Position numbers and translations under genes: made by a program. From the NCBI GenBank assembly GCA_938083445.1, contig CALKCP010000011.1, forward strand, positions 85,517 through 149,516: DNA of 64,000 bases, in the 5' to 3' direction. Source of the DNA: an uncultured Ulvibacter sp. GTDB lineage: Bacteria; Bacteroidota; Bacteroidia; Flavobacteriales; Flavobacteriaceae. The notes under the pieces are model-generated. The model did not search any database and was not told the origin of the DNA. It saw only the letters and a program-made list of their open reading frames with translations. Shown piece after piece: positions 45,522 to 54,182 of this stretch. Positions within the stretch are counted from its first letter, which is position 1. Each line of letters opens with the position of its first letter.

Positions 45522-46475
45522 TTATTCTGAGGTGTTTAACGCTTCTTTAATGATGTAGTTTTTGGAGTCTTTTTTGCTTCTTAAAATTAGTTCACCCAAA
45601 AACCCAACTAAGAACAATTGTGTTCCTAATATCATGGCAGTAAGCGCTATGAAAAATTGGGGTCGCTCCGTGATCAATCTGCCCGTTGGATTTAAAAGTA
45701 ATTTATCTATTCCTAGATAGAGGGAAAAGCCGAAACCGACAAATAGGGTTAAGGCTCCCAAGGCTCCAAATAGATGCATAGGTCGCCTGCCAAATTTGGA
45801 AATAAAGGAAATGGTTATTAAGTCTAAAAATCCATGTATAAAGCGTTCGGCACCAAATTTAGTGGTGCCATATTTTCTTGCCTGATGTAAAACTACTTTT
45901 TCTCCAATTCTATGAAAACCTGCATTTTTGGCCAATACGGGTATGTAGCGATGCATTTCACCAGTAACTTCAATGGTTTTAATGACCTCTTTTTGATACG
46001 CTTTTATACCACAATTAAAATCGTGCAATTTTACTCCAGATGTTTTTCTAGCGGCTAAATTGAATAGTTTTGATGGTAAGTTCTTTGAAATAAAAGCGTC
46101 GTACCGTTTCTTTTTCCAACCGGAAACCAGTTGATAATTGTCCTCAGTAATCATTTTATATAGGGCAGGTATTTCTTCAGGATTGTCCTGTAAATCGGCA
46201 TCCATTGTGATAACAACGTCTCCCTTTGCCAGGGCAAAACCAGCATGCAGAGCCTGAGACTTTCCAAAGTTCTTTAAGAATTGCAGTGCCTTGACTTCAG
46301 GATGCACGGCAGAAAGTTTTTGAATTAGCGACCACGATTTGTCGGTACTCCCATCATCGATATAAATCAATTCATATAAATAACCATTGGATTGCATAAC
46401 CTCTGCAATCCAATGGTATAATTCGTTAATTGATTCTTCCTCATTAAGTAGAGGAATGACGATTGATAGATTCAT
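45522..46475 (-). CDS. Family 2 glycosyltransferase with C-terminal membrane anchor
   Basis: Inverting glycosyltransferase of 317 aa, DPM1/ArnC/GtrB-like, which normally moves a sugar from a nucleotide donor to polyprenyl phosphate. GT-A motifs: YIDDGSTDKSW, ITMDADLQDNPEEIP and GWKKKRYD. Two membrane helices lie near residues 232-255 and 267-297 (LFGALGALTLFVGFG and FFIALTAMILGTQLFLVGF). It is between DUF4199 (15 bp upstream) and the phosphohexomutase (34 bp downstream). The substrate sugar is not determined. Confidence 0.92.
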   Translation of the reverse strand: MNLSIVIPLLNEEESINELYHWIAEVMQSNGYLYELIYIDDGSTDKSWSLIQKLSAVHPEVKALQFLKNFGKSQALHAGFALAKGDVVITMDADLQDNPEEIPALYKMITEDNYQLVSGWKKKRYDAFISKNLPSKLFNLAARKTSGVKLHDFNCGIKAYQKEVIKTIEVTGEMHRYIPVLAKNAGFHRIGEKVVLHQARKYGTTKFGAERFIHGFLDLITISFISKFGRRPMHLFGALGALTLFVGFGFSLYLGIDKLLLNPTGRLITERPQFFIALTAMILGTQLFLVGFLGELILRSKKDSKNYIIKEALNTSE

Positions 46476-46490
46476 TAGAATTTAATTCAA

Positions 46491-47015
46491 CTATTCTGGG
46501 CGATTGTTTTTCATGATGAGTCCTGTAATTAATGAAATGATAAAACCCATAAAGAGAGAGCTAATAATACCAAGTGTAACTAAGGTACCTGGACTCATCA
46601 TTTTCTCTGCTATTCCTATTCCCATATCCATTTCCTCTTGTGTCATATCTGGCTTATCATCTATCATCTTCACACGAGCCACCTCTAGCATATTTACAGT
46701 AAAATCAGGCTCGATAACTGTTACGAATAAATATGTGAAAACAGCTCCTATTATACCTGCTACAAGGGAAATTGCTAAGCCTATTTTTAACGCTTCGCCC
46801 AAGGATAAATAGTCTTGATTATCATGCTTATATGCTTTCATTCCATAGAAAATAAATCCTATCAGCGCAAGGAGGTTCAATAAACTTTGCCACCAAGGTT
46901 GATCGTAGGTCAGTCCTAGTACATAGACGATTACTGAAATTACTATGATGGTTAAGGCTAAAAGCAGGCCATTTGGTAGTGCAATTTTTTTTACAGATGC
47001 AATTTGGTTTTCCAT
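46491..47015 (-). CDS. DUF4199 membrane protein
   Basis: Integral membrane protein of 174 aa with four predicted helices (LLLALTIIVISVIVYVLGL, SLLNLLALIGFIFYGM, GLAISLVAGIIGAVFTYLF, LVTLGIISSLFMGFIISLI). I use the ATG at 47015 (MENQIASVKK); a longer frame from 47078 would start inside the promoter region. The DUF4199 family is widespread in Bacteroidota and often sits directly before a GT2 gene, as here. Function unknown; a partner or accessory role in the glycolipid operon is inferred only from position. Confidence 0.88.
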   Translation of the reverse strand: MENQIASVKKIALPNGLLLALTIIVISVIVYVLGLTYDQPWWQSLLNLLALIGFIFYGMKAYKHDNQDYLSLGEALKIGLAISLVAGIIGAVFTYLFVTVIEPDFTVNMLEVARVKMIDDKPDMTQEEMDMGIGIAEKMMSPGTLVTLGIISSLFMGFIISLITGLIMKNNRPE

Positions 47016-47049
47016 GTATGAAGTTTTTTTGGTTCGATGTGTTAGTAAA

Positions 47050-47057
47050 CAAAGATA
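47050..47057 (-). promoter_or_regulatory. Promoter -7 element of the DUF4199-GT2-mutase-exporter operon
   Basis: Minus-strand TATCTTTG, an exact TAnnTTTG match, 35 bp before the DUF4199 start. The -33 element is weak (TTAG). Confidence 0.55.
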
Positions 47058-47242
47058 ATAAAACGTTACAATCCACATCTAACAGTAGATTATCTTTTTG
47101 TGGAACTTTTTAACATGACAAGTAAGAACAAATACATAAACCGAATTGAGATCTAGTCAGTTGGAAATCAACCATCGGTCAATGCTTAGAATGACTCTTC
47201 GTCCAGATCATTAGATTCCGAAGAAAAAAATATCATAAACTA

Positions 47243-47272
47243 TTGTAGAATTGTATTTATTGACTAAATTTG
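47243..47272 (+). promoter_or_regulatory. Promoter of the ribosomal protein L31 gene
   Basis: TTG at 47243-47245, 19-nt spacer, TAAATTTG at 47265-47272: a full match to the Bacteroidota consensus. The leader of about 40 nt contains AAGGGGGAGA about 20 nt before the ATG, too far for a normal Shine-Dalgarno site. The rest of the gap 47058-47242 shows nothing. Confidence 0.8.
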
Positions 47273-47318
47273 CACGCTCAATCCTAGAACTAAGGGGGAG
47301 ACATTAAAATATAAAAAG

Positions 47319-47600
47319 ATGAAAAAAGGAATCCATCCTGAAAATTATAGATTAGTAGCTTTTAAAGACATGTCGAACGATGATGTTTTTGTAACCAAAT
47401 CTACTGCAAATACAAAAGAAACTCTCGAAGTTGATGGCGTTGAATATCCTTTAGTAAAAATGGAGATATCAAGAACATCACATCCTTTCTATACTGGTAA
47501 ATCTAAATTGATTGATACAGCGGGTCGTATTGATAAGTTCAAAACGAAATACGCAAAATTCAAGAAGCCAGCGGTTGCTGAAGTTAAAGAGGAAGAATAG
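47319..47600 (+). CDS. rpmE2: 50S ribosomal protein L31 type B
   Basis: Ribosomal protein of 93 aa of the large subunit, at the inter-subunit bridge. It opens [17 protein letters not shown] and has the core [22 protein letters not shown]. The four zinc-binding cysteines of the classical L31 are absent, which marks the zinc-free type B paralog. The tail is Lys/Glu-rich and slightly longer than the average 80-90 aa. It is a single-gene unit with consensus promoter and terminator. Type B copies are usually zinc-repressed in other phyla; here no Zur site was recognised. Confidence 0.97.
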   Translation: MKKGIHPENYRLVAFKDMSNDDVFVTKSTANTKETLEVDGVEYPLVKMEISRTSHPFYTGKSKLIDTAGRIDKFKTKYAKFKKPAVAEVKEEE

Positions 47601-47619
47601 TCATTCTAACATATTATTT

Positions 47620-47647
47620 GAAAGCCTTCGAGAAATCGAAGGCTTTC
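47620..47647 (+). terminator. Intrinsic terminator of rpmE2
   Basis: Stem GAAAGCCTTCG / CGAAGGCTTTC (11 bp), loop AGAAAT, then TTTG; 20 bp after the stop. Confidence 0.85.
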
Positions 47648-47685
47648 TTTGTTAAAAATGTTTTCACTCCTGTTTAATAATTAGC

Positions 47686-47693
47686 TATTTTTG
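47686..47693 (+). promoter_or_regulatory. Promoter -7 element of the GlmU-like gene
   Basis: TATTTTTG fits TAnnTTTG; transcription would start near 47700 with a 60-nt leader. No clear TTG at the -33 distance (TTTTC instead). Confidence 0.45.
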
Positions 47694-47763
47694 AGACTTC
47701 AACCATAAAATTGGCTAATTTGTATAGAAACCAGTATACAGATAAGCGATTCAATATTTACTT

Positions 47764-48942
47764 ATGAATTACATTCTCTTCGACGGTAGCGTTCGCAATC
47801 AATTACTTCCATTTACTTTTACACGACCTGTTGCCGACATTCGAGTCGGGATTTTAACCATTCGCGAGAAATGGGAGCACTATCTTGGGTCTACTACTAC
47901 CACGGTTACAGAAGATTACCTAACCGATAAGTATCCAATGGTTGAGTTGGATAACAATGTTCTTATTAATGCGTCCTTTCTTCCTTCTGAAAATTTAGTA
48001 CAACAGATTAAAAGTCTTTCAGAAAATCAAGCCATATTTTTTGAAGATGAACCTCTTGCTTTTTTTACTACTGAAAATCAAGAAGTAGACTTTGAAACAT
48101 ATACTATTTCACAATATACTTTTGACGATGTATTGAGAATAGAACATACATGGGATATCTTTTCCAAAAATGGCAGTGCTATTCAGCGCGATTTCGACCT
48201 GATTACCAAGGGCAGAAAATCCCAACCTATTCCTAAAACTACCGTGGCCTTTTTTAAAGAGAATATCTTTATTGAGGAGGGCGCTGAATTATCTCTATGC
48301 TCCTTAAATGCAAAAAATGGCCCTATTTATATTGGAAAAAATGCAGAGATTATGGAGGGATGTATGATTCGAGGACCATTTGCTCTCTGCGAAAATGCCG
48401 TAGTAAAAATGAGTGCTAAAATTTATGGACCTACAACAGTTGGCCCATATTGCAGAGTTGGAGGGGAAGTGAATAATTCGGTGCTATTTGGATATTCAAA
48501 TAAAGGACACGATGGATTTTTAGGAAATTCGGTAATAGGCGAGTGGTGTAATTTAGGTGCAGATACAAATATTTCAAACCTTAAAAATAATTATGCTGAA
48601 GTGCGACTTTGGGATTATGAAAAGGAAGGTTTTGCGCGTACCGGATTACAATTTTGCGGTTTAATGATGGGTGACCATAGTAAAAGTAGTATCAATACGA
48701 TGTTTAATACAGGAACCGTTGTTGGGGTAAGTGCTAACATTTTCGGAAGTGGCTTTCCTCGAAATTTTATTCCAAGTTTTAGCTGGGGAGGTAGTGCCGG
48801 AATGTCAACCTACTTAACTAAAAAAGCTTTCGAGGTATGCGAAGTCGTTATGTCAAGGCGGCACCTGGAGTTTACCGAAACAGACACAAAAATATTAGAG
48901 CATGTTTTTGAAGAGACATCACAATGGCGCAAAGGATACTAA
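47764..48942 (+). CDS. GlmU-like sugar-nucleotidyltransferase family protein
   Basis: Cytoplasmic protein of 392 aa. The N-terminal half has the degenerate nucleotidyltransferase-like start NYILFDGSVRNQLLPFTFTRPVADIRVGIL; the C-terminal half is a left-handed beta-helix (hexapeptide repeats IYIGKNAEIMEGCMIRGPF, split; VKMSAKIYGPTTVGPYCRVGG; VIGEWCNLGADTNISNLKN). This combination is annotated as a GlmU family or putative sugar nucleotidyltransferase in Bacteroidota. Canonical GxGTRM of active pyrophosphorylases is missing, so nucleotidyl transfer is doubtful and acyl transfer by the beta-helix is as likely. It stands 160 bp downstream of rpmE2 with its own promoter. Confidence 0.82.
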   Translation: MNYILFDGSVRNQLLPFTFTRPVADIRVGILTIREKWEHYLGSTTTTVTEDYLTDKYPMVELDNNVLINASFLPSENLVQQIKSLSENQAIFFEDEPLAFFTTENQEVDFETYTISQYTFDDVLRIEHTWDIFSKNGSAIQRDFDLITKGRKSQPIPKTTVAFFKENIFIEEGAELSLCSLNAKNGPIYIGKNAEIMEGCMIRGPFALCENAVVKMSAKIYGPTTVGPYCRVGGEVNNSVLFGYSNKGHDGFLGNSVIGEWCNLGADTNISNLKNNYAEVRLWDYEKEGFARTGLQFCGLMMGDHSKSSINTMFNTGTVVGVSANIFGSGFPRNFIPSFSWGGSAGMSTYLTKKAFEVCEVVMSRRHLEFTETDTKILEHVFEETSQWRKGY

Positions 48943-48990
48943 ATCGATGGTTTTAGGGGGTCCTTTTCTCTTTTTATTTCTAAACTCAAA

Positions 48991-49024
48991 AAAGCGGGAG
49001 TGGAACACATTCCAAACCCGCTTT
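48991..49024. terminator. Bidirectional terminator between the GlmU-like and YHYH genes
   Basis: Stem AAAGCGGG / CCCGCTTT with a second inner stem TGGAA / TTCCA. It is 49 bp after the GlmU-like stop and 23 bp past the convergent YHYH gene. Confidence 0.7.
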
Positions 49025-49046
49025 CAATACTACCCAAATATTTTCT

Positions 49047-50417
49047 TTAATCTCTTTTTACAAGAATTTTCCTTGTGACGCTATATTCCTTGCTTGATAT
49101 TTTAATCAAATAAGTGCCTTCGTACACTGTTTGTACATCGAAATAGGAGATCGTACTTCCTTTATTGATTCTAGAGCTATTAATTAACTTTCCAGCGATA
49201 TCATATAATTCTATTTTCACATCCTCCGTTACGAGTGTTCCTAATTGGATAGCGATTAAGTCGGATGCTGGATTCGGAAAAATATTAATGTTGATATTTT
49301 GGAATTCGACTTCTGTTAATCCTAGTGTTGGGTCGTAGATGGTCGTTGCCTCATTAATAGTGTTTACGACTCTGTTTTGAGGAATGCCATAAAATGTTGG
49401 CCCAACAGCATAAGGATAAGCGGAGTTCCAATCTACGTCTACAGTAGCAAAATATGCGTAGGTTCCATTTGGATATTCGGGCGTGATGCAAAACCGACCA
49501 TTATGCTCGTCTAGATAAAACGGGTCTGTTTGTGAAATATATTCATAATCTTCTCTGAAATAACCTAGCGGATAAGTAGCACTTACCGGAGGGCCATTAT
49601 CAACGTTTGTTCCATCTGCCCATTCTGTTCTTAGCGTAATATTTCTCAATTCATAACTAGACTGTATTCTAGTAACACCTCCCGAGCCATCGGTATTTTG
49701 AAAACCATAAGCCCCATAAATGGGAAAGCCGTCGTAGGCAAATCCAATAAGAGGCGAGTGCTGTGAAGCATCGATCGCATAAAGTCCATCCGCATCGTAT
49801 AGATTGCATATAGTAGAGACAACATTTAAATCCAACTTAAAAGCAGATGGATTTTGGTGGTGGTGGTAGTTACCCATCGCCGGATGTCCTTTAGAGCAGT
49901 CAAAACCGTCCATTTCGGCAGGGATGGCATCTCGGCTCCAATCGGTCATAGCCATCGGTCCACCCGGGCAAGGAGGGTTTCCAGGGCCTCCACAAAGCCT
50001 ATTATTAACAGAATCCCAACCCGTACCATCTCGATAATCGAAGAGCGCAACACCATTTACAAAAGCCCCAATATTCCCGCCATTCGTGCTTATAGGAGTT
50101 CCATTATTAGCCTGAGGATTTAGAGGGTATTTAAAAATAACACTCTGGTTTATAGCGATGGAAGGGTTTCCATCTAAAAATGGGCCTGTTGGATACGAAG
50201 GAATACCCGTGGCTGTGATATAAACAAAATCTTCGGAGTATTCTACTTGCTGACAATTCACCAGGGTATTGTTTGACAGCGGTGTTGAGTTTCCTTGCAT
50301 ATAGTAGCTCCCTGTTTCTGTCGTATTTTGAAGCCAAGAAGTTATTGCAGGACTCAGCTGTGCGGTGCTTGTTAAAAAGCTGAGGAAAATGAAACTCGTA
50401 AGAATAGATTTTTTCAT
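49047..50417 (-). CDS. YHYH-domain protein with T9SS type A sorting domain
   Basis: Exported protein of 456 aa. Signal peptide ends TSTAQ. The YHYH domain is visible from GALFDYRDG-like VALFDYRDGTGWD through GNYHHHQNPSAFKL (histidine cluster near residue 187) to GFAYDGFPIYGAYGF. The T9SS tail is NIFPNPASDLIAIQL ... TRKILVKRD. The YHYH domain is a His-rich fold of unknown activity, found with cytochrome peroxidase-like and SCO-like genes in marine Bacteroidota. Immediately upstream (50454-50746) lies the decayed end of just such a cytochrome c peroxidase gene, so this protein may be the survivor of a lost gene pair. Metal binding by the His cluster is an inference. Confidence 0.88.
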   Translation of the reverse strand: MKKSILTSFIFLSFLTSTAQLSPAITSWLQNTTETGSYYMQGNSTPLSNNTLVNCQQVEYSEDFVYITATGIPSYPTGPFLDGNPSIAINQSVIFKYPLNPQANNGTPISTNGGNIGAFVNGVALFDYRDGTGWDSVNNRLCGGPGNPPCPGGPMAMTDWSRDAIPAEMDGFDCSKGHPAMGNYHHHQNPSAFKLDLNVVSTICNLYDADGLYAIDASQHSPLIGFAYDGFPIYGAYGFQNTDGSGGVTRIQSSYELRNITLRTEWADGTNVDNGPPVSATYPLGYFREDYEYISQTDPFYLDEHNGRFCITPEYPNGTYAYFATVDVDWNSAYPYAVGPTFYGIPQNRVVNTINEATTIYDPTLGLTEVEFQNININIFPNPASDLIAIQLGTLVTEDVKIELYDIAGKLINSSRINKGSTISYFDVQTVYEGTYLIKISSKEYSVTRKILVKRD

Positions 50418-50453
50418 AATTATAGGTTTATCGTATTAGACGGCACTATTTTT

Positions 50454-50746
50454 TTATTCCTTCGGGTTTTTCGATTTATTTAAAGGAATTTGATGTTTTG
50501 GATCAAAAACAAAGTCAGTATCGTTGCGTGTTTGTAAAAAAGCCATCAGGTCTGCCTTGTCATTTGAAGATAAGCAATCGATTGTTCAAATTGAAGGTCT
50601 CATGTTTCAGTGTTTATTATTTCTGAAATATAATGATTCAATACCTCATCCAACCTCAGAAACTTTCCATCGTGCATATACGGATTGAAAACTTCAAATA
50701 CCGTGAGCATAGTAATTAATTTAGGTGAAATTTCCCTTAAAGTTCC
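50454..50746 (-). pseudogene. Relic of a cytochrome c peroxidase / MauG-like gene (C-terminal end)
   Basis: The 517-bp gap 50418-50934 holds no intact gene. On the minus strand 50746-50600 reads GTLREISPKLITML..., then NPYMHDGKFLRLDEVLNHYI and SEIINTET before a stop; PYMHDG-F is the family motif after the C-terminal heme. After a frame change, LSSNDKADLMAFLQTRNDTD and FVFDPKHQIPLNKS run to a stop at 50454, like the family ending (L..LT..E..DL.AFL.TLTD..F). Heme-binding CxxCH motifs are not present, so most of the gene is lost. The rest of the gap (50747-50934) shows only AT-rich sequence. Confidence 0.72.
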
Positions 50747-50934
50747 CAACAACAAAAATACAACTCTTTGTTATCGAAATAGTTACAATCTCGTTTATTT
50801 AACAAAACATTGGGCATCTCCTTGTTGGTCACCACTAATTTAAAAAAAAAAACACATAATTGATTGTAACACGCCACTAATTTTTTAAATTAGCCGAATG
50901 CAATTTATAAAATTTTAAACAAACCAACTTGATT

Positions 50935-52071
50935 ATGAGAAAAATTTTAACACTTATCGCTTTGAGCTTTACAATAGCTTCAAATGCCCAATGGATTGAG
51001 GATACCTCATGTAACAAAAATGCGGAGATTGTTGTAAACCAAGCTATAGAGTACACATTCAATTTAGAATACATGGCGGCTTTTGGATCGGCGAATTCAG
51101 CATTATTGTTAGATAAAAACTGTGGCTGTGCTAAATTAGTATTGGCCTATATTAGCAGTAGTAATAAAAAATGGGGAAGTAGAGAAGCAAAGCTAAATGA
51201 AATAAACACTTCAAAACTAAGCTCAGAAGAAAAAGCATGGTATGACTATATGTTAGTATCTTCAGATGAGTTAGCCTCTTTAGAGGCAAGCCTTTTAAAA
51301 GAATTCCCAACGAGCCCGCTAATGAACTTCTTGGGTACCTCCATGCAGGACTTTAATACATTTAAAACGTTTGCTAAAAAATTCCCTGAATATTCTTCAT
51401 CTGCATACAACATGATTTCCTACGGATATATGAATGGCGCATATGGTGAAAAAGACGTAAACCAAGCAATTCAGTACGCAAAAATGTCTCAAGATAGTCA
51501 TGCTGGGCCAAATGCATATGATTCAATGGCAGAACATTACGCTTCAATGGGTGATTATGAAAATGCCTTAAAAACACAACTTAAAGCCATAGACTTTGGA
51601 ACTTTTGCATCTCCATACCGTATCAATGCGCAACGGTACTATGCGAAGACTGCAGAGGCTGAGATTAGCGAAGAAATAATGGCGTATCAAAAAGAAATGC
51701 AAAAGGCAATATTGGAGGGTGATTACGAAGCGTACAAAAAATTTGAACATCCAGAAATCACAGTTTCAACTGGAGACTCTAATTTAAGCCCCTTTTATGT
51801 TTACACTAAAAAAGACATTATGAAAGACTCTGCTTTAACATGGGACTCTTTCACACTCTCAGATATGGAAACTTACTTTTCTCCAGATATGAAAACTGCT
51901 GTGGTAACATTTGTAGCAGATGGGTCATTTACAATTGCAGGAACTGATGGGAGCACCGTTTATGCAACCAGAGCATCTTCAACTTGGAATAACACCGATG
52001 ACGGATGGAAAATATTACACTCGTCATTTGCTCCAAGAAAAGGAAAAAATGGTCTTCCAGAAGTGGATTAA
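50935..52071 (+). CDS. Secreted protein with TPR-like helices and NTF2/SnoaL-like C-terminal domain
   Basis: Exported protein of 378 aa. I start it at the ATG at 50935 (MRKILTLIALSF); a TTG two codons upstream is possible but unlikely. The signal ends SNAQ. Residues about 25-240 are paired helices of TPR type (for example NAYDSMAEHYASMGDYENALKTQLKAID, split as EHYASMGDYENALKTQ). Residues about 250-375 form an NTF2/SnoaL-like cone domain (ILEGDYEAYKKFEHPEI, TSTWNNTDDGWKILHSSF as SSTWNNTDDGWKILHSS). Two cysteine pairs near the N-terminus could form disulfides. No enzyme function can be assigned. It is a single gene with its own terminator. Confidence 0.8.
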   Translation: MRKILTLIALSFTIASNAQWIEDTSCNKNAEIVVNQAIEYTFNLEYMAAFGSANSALLLDKNCGCAKLVLAYISSSNKKWGSREAKLNEINTSKLSSEEKAWYDYMLVSSDELASLEASLLKEFPTSPLMNFLGTSMQDFNTFKTFAKKFPEYSSSAYNMISYGYMNGAYGEKDVNQAIQYAKMSQDSHAGPNAYDSMAEHYASMGDYENALKTQLKAIDFGTFASPYRINAQRYYAKTAEAEISEEIMAYQKEMQKAILEGDYEAYKKFEHPEITVSTGDSNLSPFYVYTKKDIMKDSALTWDSFTLSDMETYFSPDMKTAVVTFVADGSFTIAGTDGSTVYATRASSTWNNTDDGWKILHSSFAPRKGKNGLPEVD

Positions 52072-52088
52072 ATGTAACAATATGCTAG

Positions 52089-52122
52089 AAAAGCTCGATT
52101 TCTTTATTGGAATCGAGCTTTT
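52089..52122 (+). terminator. Intrinsic terminator of the TPR/NTF2-like gene
   Basis: Stem AAAAGCTCGATT / AATCGAGCTTTT (12 bp), 10-nt loop, T-run; 18 bp after the stop. Confidence 0.9.
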
Positions 52123-52297
52123 TTTATGATTAAAATAAAAGTTCTTGAAGAACTAAAATGAACTAAGATAGTGCTTGAGCAATGTAGCACGCGAACAAGC
52201 AAACGCAGAGAAAATTATTGTGTGATAAAAATGACAGCTTCCTTCTAGAAACTTCGTAATTTTATGCAAAATAAAACGATCATCTAGTTAACACTTT

Positions 52298-53737
52298 ATG
52301 CAACCAATTCACATAGCGCTTCTTATTGCCGGTTATTTCGGGCTTTTGTTACTAATTTCTTATGTCACAAACAAAGGAGGAAGCAATGCAGATTTCTTTA
52401 AGGCAGGGAAGCAATCACCGTGGTATTTAGTGGCATTTGGTATGATTGGCGCTTCTTTAAGCGGCGTAACCTTTATATCGGTTCCTGGTTGGGTAGAAGC
52501 ATCCAAATTCGGTTACTTTCAAGTAGTCCTCGGCTATACTGTTGGTTATGCAGTGATAAGTCTCGTTCTGTTGCCCATGTATTACCGCCTTAATTTAACC
52601 TCTATTTACACCTACTTGGAGGGACGCTTCGGAAAATACTCATACAAAACAGGAGCCTCCTTCTTTCTATTATCACGCATTGTAGGTGCCAGTTTTAGGC
52701 TCTATCTGGTGGCCATAGTACTTCAAAACCTCGTATTCGACTCAATGGGCGTGCCATTTTGGCTAACCGTTACCGTCACGATACTCCTTATTTGGCTTTA
52801 TACTTTTAAAAGTGGGATAAAAACCATTGTATGGACAGACACCTTGCAAACGTTGTTCATGTTAATTTCTGTTGGGGTGGCCATCTATTATGTCGCAACC
52901 AACCTAGGCCTATCGACTTCAAATACATTTGAATATCTAGAAAACAGTGATTTATCTCAAATCTTCTTTTTTGATGATTGGAAATCAGGAAACTACTTCA
53001 TAAAGCAGTTTTTAAGTGGCGCCTTTATAGCCATTGTAATGACAGGTCTCGATCAAGACATGATGCAAAAAAACCTTAGCTGTCGCAATCTAAAAGATGC
53101 GCAAAAAAACATCTTTTGGTTCACGATAGTACTTACTATAGTAAACTTCATCTTTCTAACCCTTGGATTATTATTAACCGCTTATGCAGAGCAACATGGA
53201 ATCGATGCCCATAAAGATCAACTGTTTTCTACAATAGCCGTAAACTCAGATCTAGGAATAGGAATCGCCGTATTCTTTTTACTAGGACTCATTGCCGCAG
53301 CATACTCTAGTGCAGATAGCGCACTAACTGCCTTAACAACATCCTTTAGTATTGATATTTTAGGTATTGAGACAAAGTATGAACCAAAAAAACAAATTCA
53401 AGTTCGGAAGCAGGTGCATATCATCATGTCGCTGGTATTAATTGCCGTGATTATTTCTTTTAACTACATTATTGCAGACGCTTCTGTAATAGCTAAGCTT
53501 TTCACGTTTGCGGGCTATACCTACGGCCCCCTCTTAGGTCTATATGCGTATGGGATGTTAACCGATTGGAAAGTGAAAGACCTTTGGGTTCCCCTTGTGG
53601 CGATTGCCACTCCTTTTTTAGGCTATGCTATTAGTTTTCTTTGTGAAGCAGTCTTTCATTTTGAATTTGGTTTCTTTATTCTCATTCTAAACGGAGCGCT
53701 AACTTTTCTCGGATTAGTACTGATTCGTACCAAGTAG
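52298..53737 (+). CDS. Sodium:solute symporter (SSS family)
   Basis: Integral membrane protein of 479 aa with about 13 hydrophobic helices, of the sodium/solute symporter family (sialic acid, sugar, proline or iodide types). Visible family features: GMIGASLSGVTFISVPGW in helix 2 (unwound LeuT-like helix), LEGRFGKYSYKTGASFFLLSR, and the signature GLIAAAYSSADSALTALTTSFSIDIL near residues 325-350. The Ser-Ser-Ala-Asp stretch corresponds to the Na2 site region. The substrate is not evident, and no catabolic neighbours point to one. Its last 24 bp overlap the convergent CoA-binding gene. Confidence 0.94.
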   Translation: MQPIHIALLIAGYFGLLLLISYVTNKGGSNADFFKAGKQSPWYLVAFGMIGASLSGVTFISVPGWVEASKFGYFQVVLGYTVGYAVISLVLLPMYYRLNLTSIYTYLEGRFGKYSYKTGASFFLLSRIVGASFRLYLVAIVLQNLVFDSMGVPFWLTVTVTILLIWLYTFKSGIKTIVWTDTLQTLFMLISVGVAIYYVATNLGLSTSNTFEYLENSDLSQIFFFDDWKSGNYFIKQFLSGAFIAIVMTGLDQDMMQKNLSCRNLKDAQKNIFWFTIVLTIVNFIFLTLGLLLTAYAEQHGIDAHKDQLFSTIAVNSDLGIGIAVFFLLGLIAAAYSSADSALTALTTSFSIDILGIETKYEPKKQIQVRKQVHIIMSLVLIAVIISFNYIIADASVIAKLFTFAGYTYGPLLGLYAYGMLTDWKVKDLWVPLVAIATPFLGYAISFLCEAVFHFEFGFFILILNGALTFLGLVLIRTK

Positions 53738-54073
53738 GACCAGCGTGCAGGCAACCTCAGATTCGATATTATTTTCATGTAGTAATTGATACAACTCAGG
53801 ATTCTCAGTACCCGGATTAAAAATAACACGCCTTGGGTTCAAAGACACTATATAGGTATAATATTCCTTTTGGCGTTGCGGATTAAGATAGAGCGTAACA
53901 CTATCAATGTCGTCAAATAGTTGCTGCTCCTTACTAATTTCAACACCAGCAACATGGCCCTCTCTTAATCCGATAGCGACGACATCAAACTTATTATTTA
54001 CTAGCCTATTGATGGCCATATTTGAATATCGGAGGGGGTTAAGACTTGCGCCCAGAACAAGGGTCTTCTTCAT
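53714..54073 (-). CDS. CoA-binding domain protein (YccU-like)
   Basis: Small cytoplasmic protein of 119 aa with a Rossmann fold: VLGASLNPLRYSNMAI at the N-terminus binds the nucleotide, followed by LYLNPQRQKEYYTYIVSLN and RVIFNPGTENPELYQLL. Such stand-alone CoA_binding_2 proteins are common and of unknown role. Compared with the usual 130-150 aa it is slightly short but complete. Its 3' end overlaps the symporter gene tail-to-tail by 24 bp, so no room exists for a terminator and antisense transcription over both ends is likely. Confidence 0.88.
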   Translation of the reverse strand: MKKTLVLGASLNPLRYSNMAINRLVNNKFDVVAIGLREGHVAGVEISKEQQLFDDIDSVTLYLNPQRQKEYYTYIVSLNPRRVIFNPGTENPELYQLLHENNIESEVACTLVLLGTNQY

Positions 54074-54182
54074 AATTATAGCTTTATTGTCGTTAAAACA
54101 CAGTTTATAATGTAATTACCTTGGAGAATCGTTAAGCATAAGACGCAACGTTTTGCTCAAAACAGGGGTGCTACTTACATCA

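Noticed and set aside
47280..47318. L31 leader as a regulatory RNA or Zur site
   Set aside because: AAGGGGGAGA is present but no stable stem or Zur-like palindrome was found.
50820..50905. Repeated CCACTAATTT and the palindrome CTAATTTTTTAAATTAG
   Set aside because: Short AT-rich words expected by chance in this composition; no clear promoter or element.
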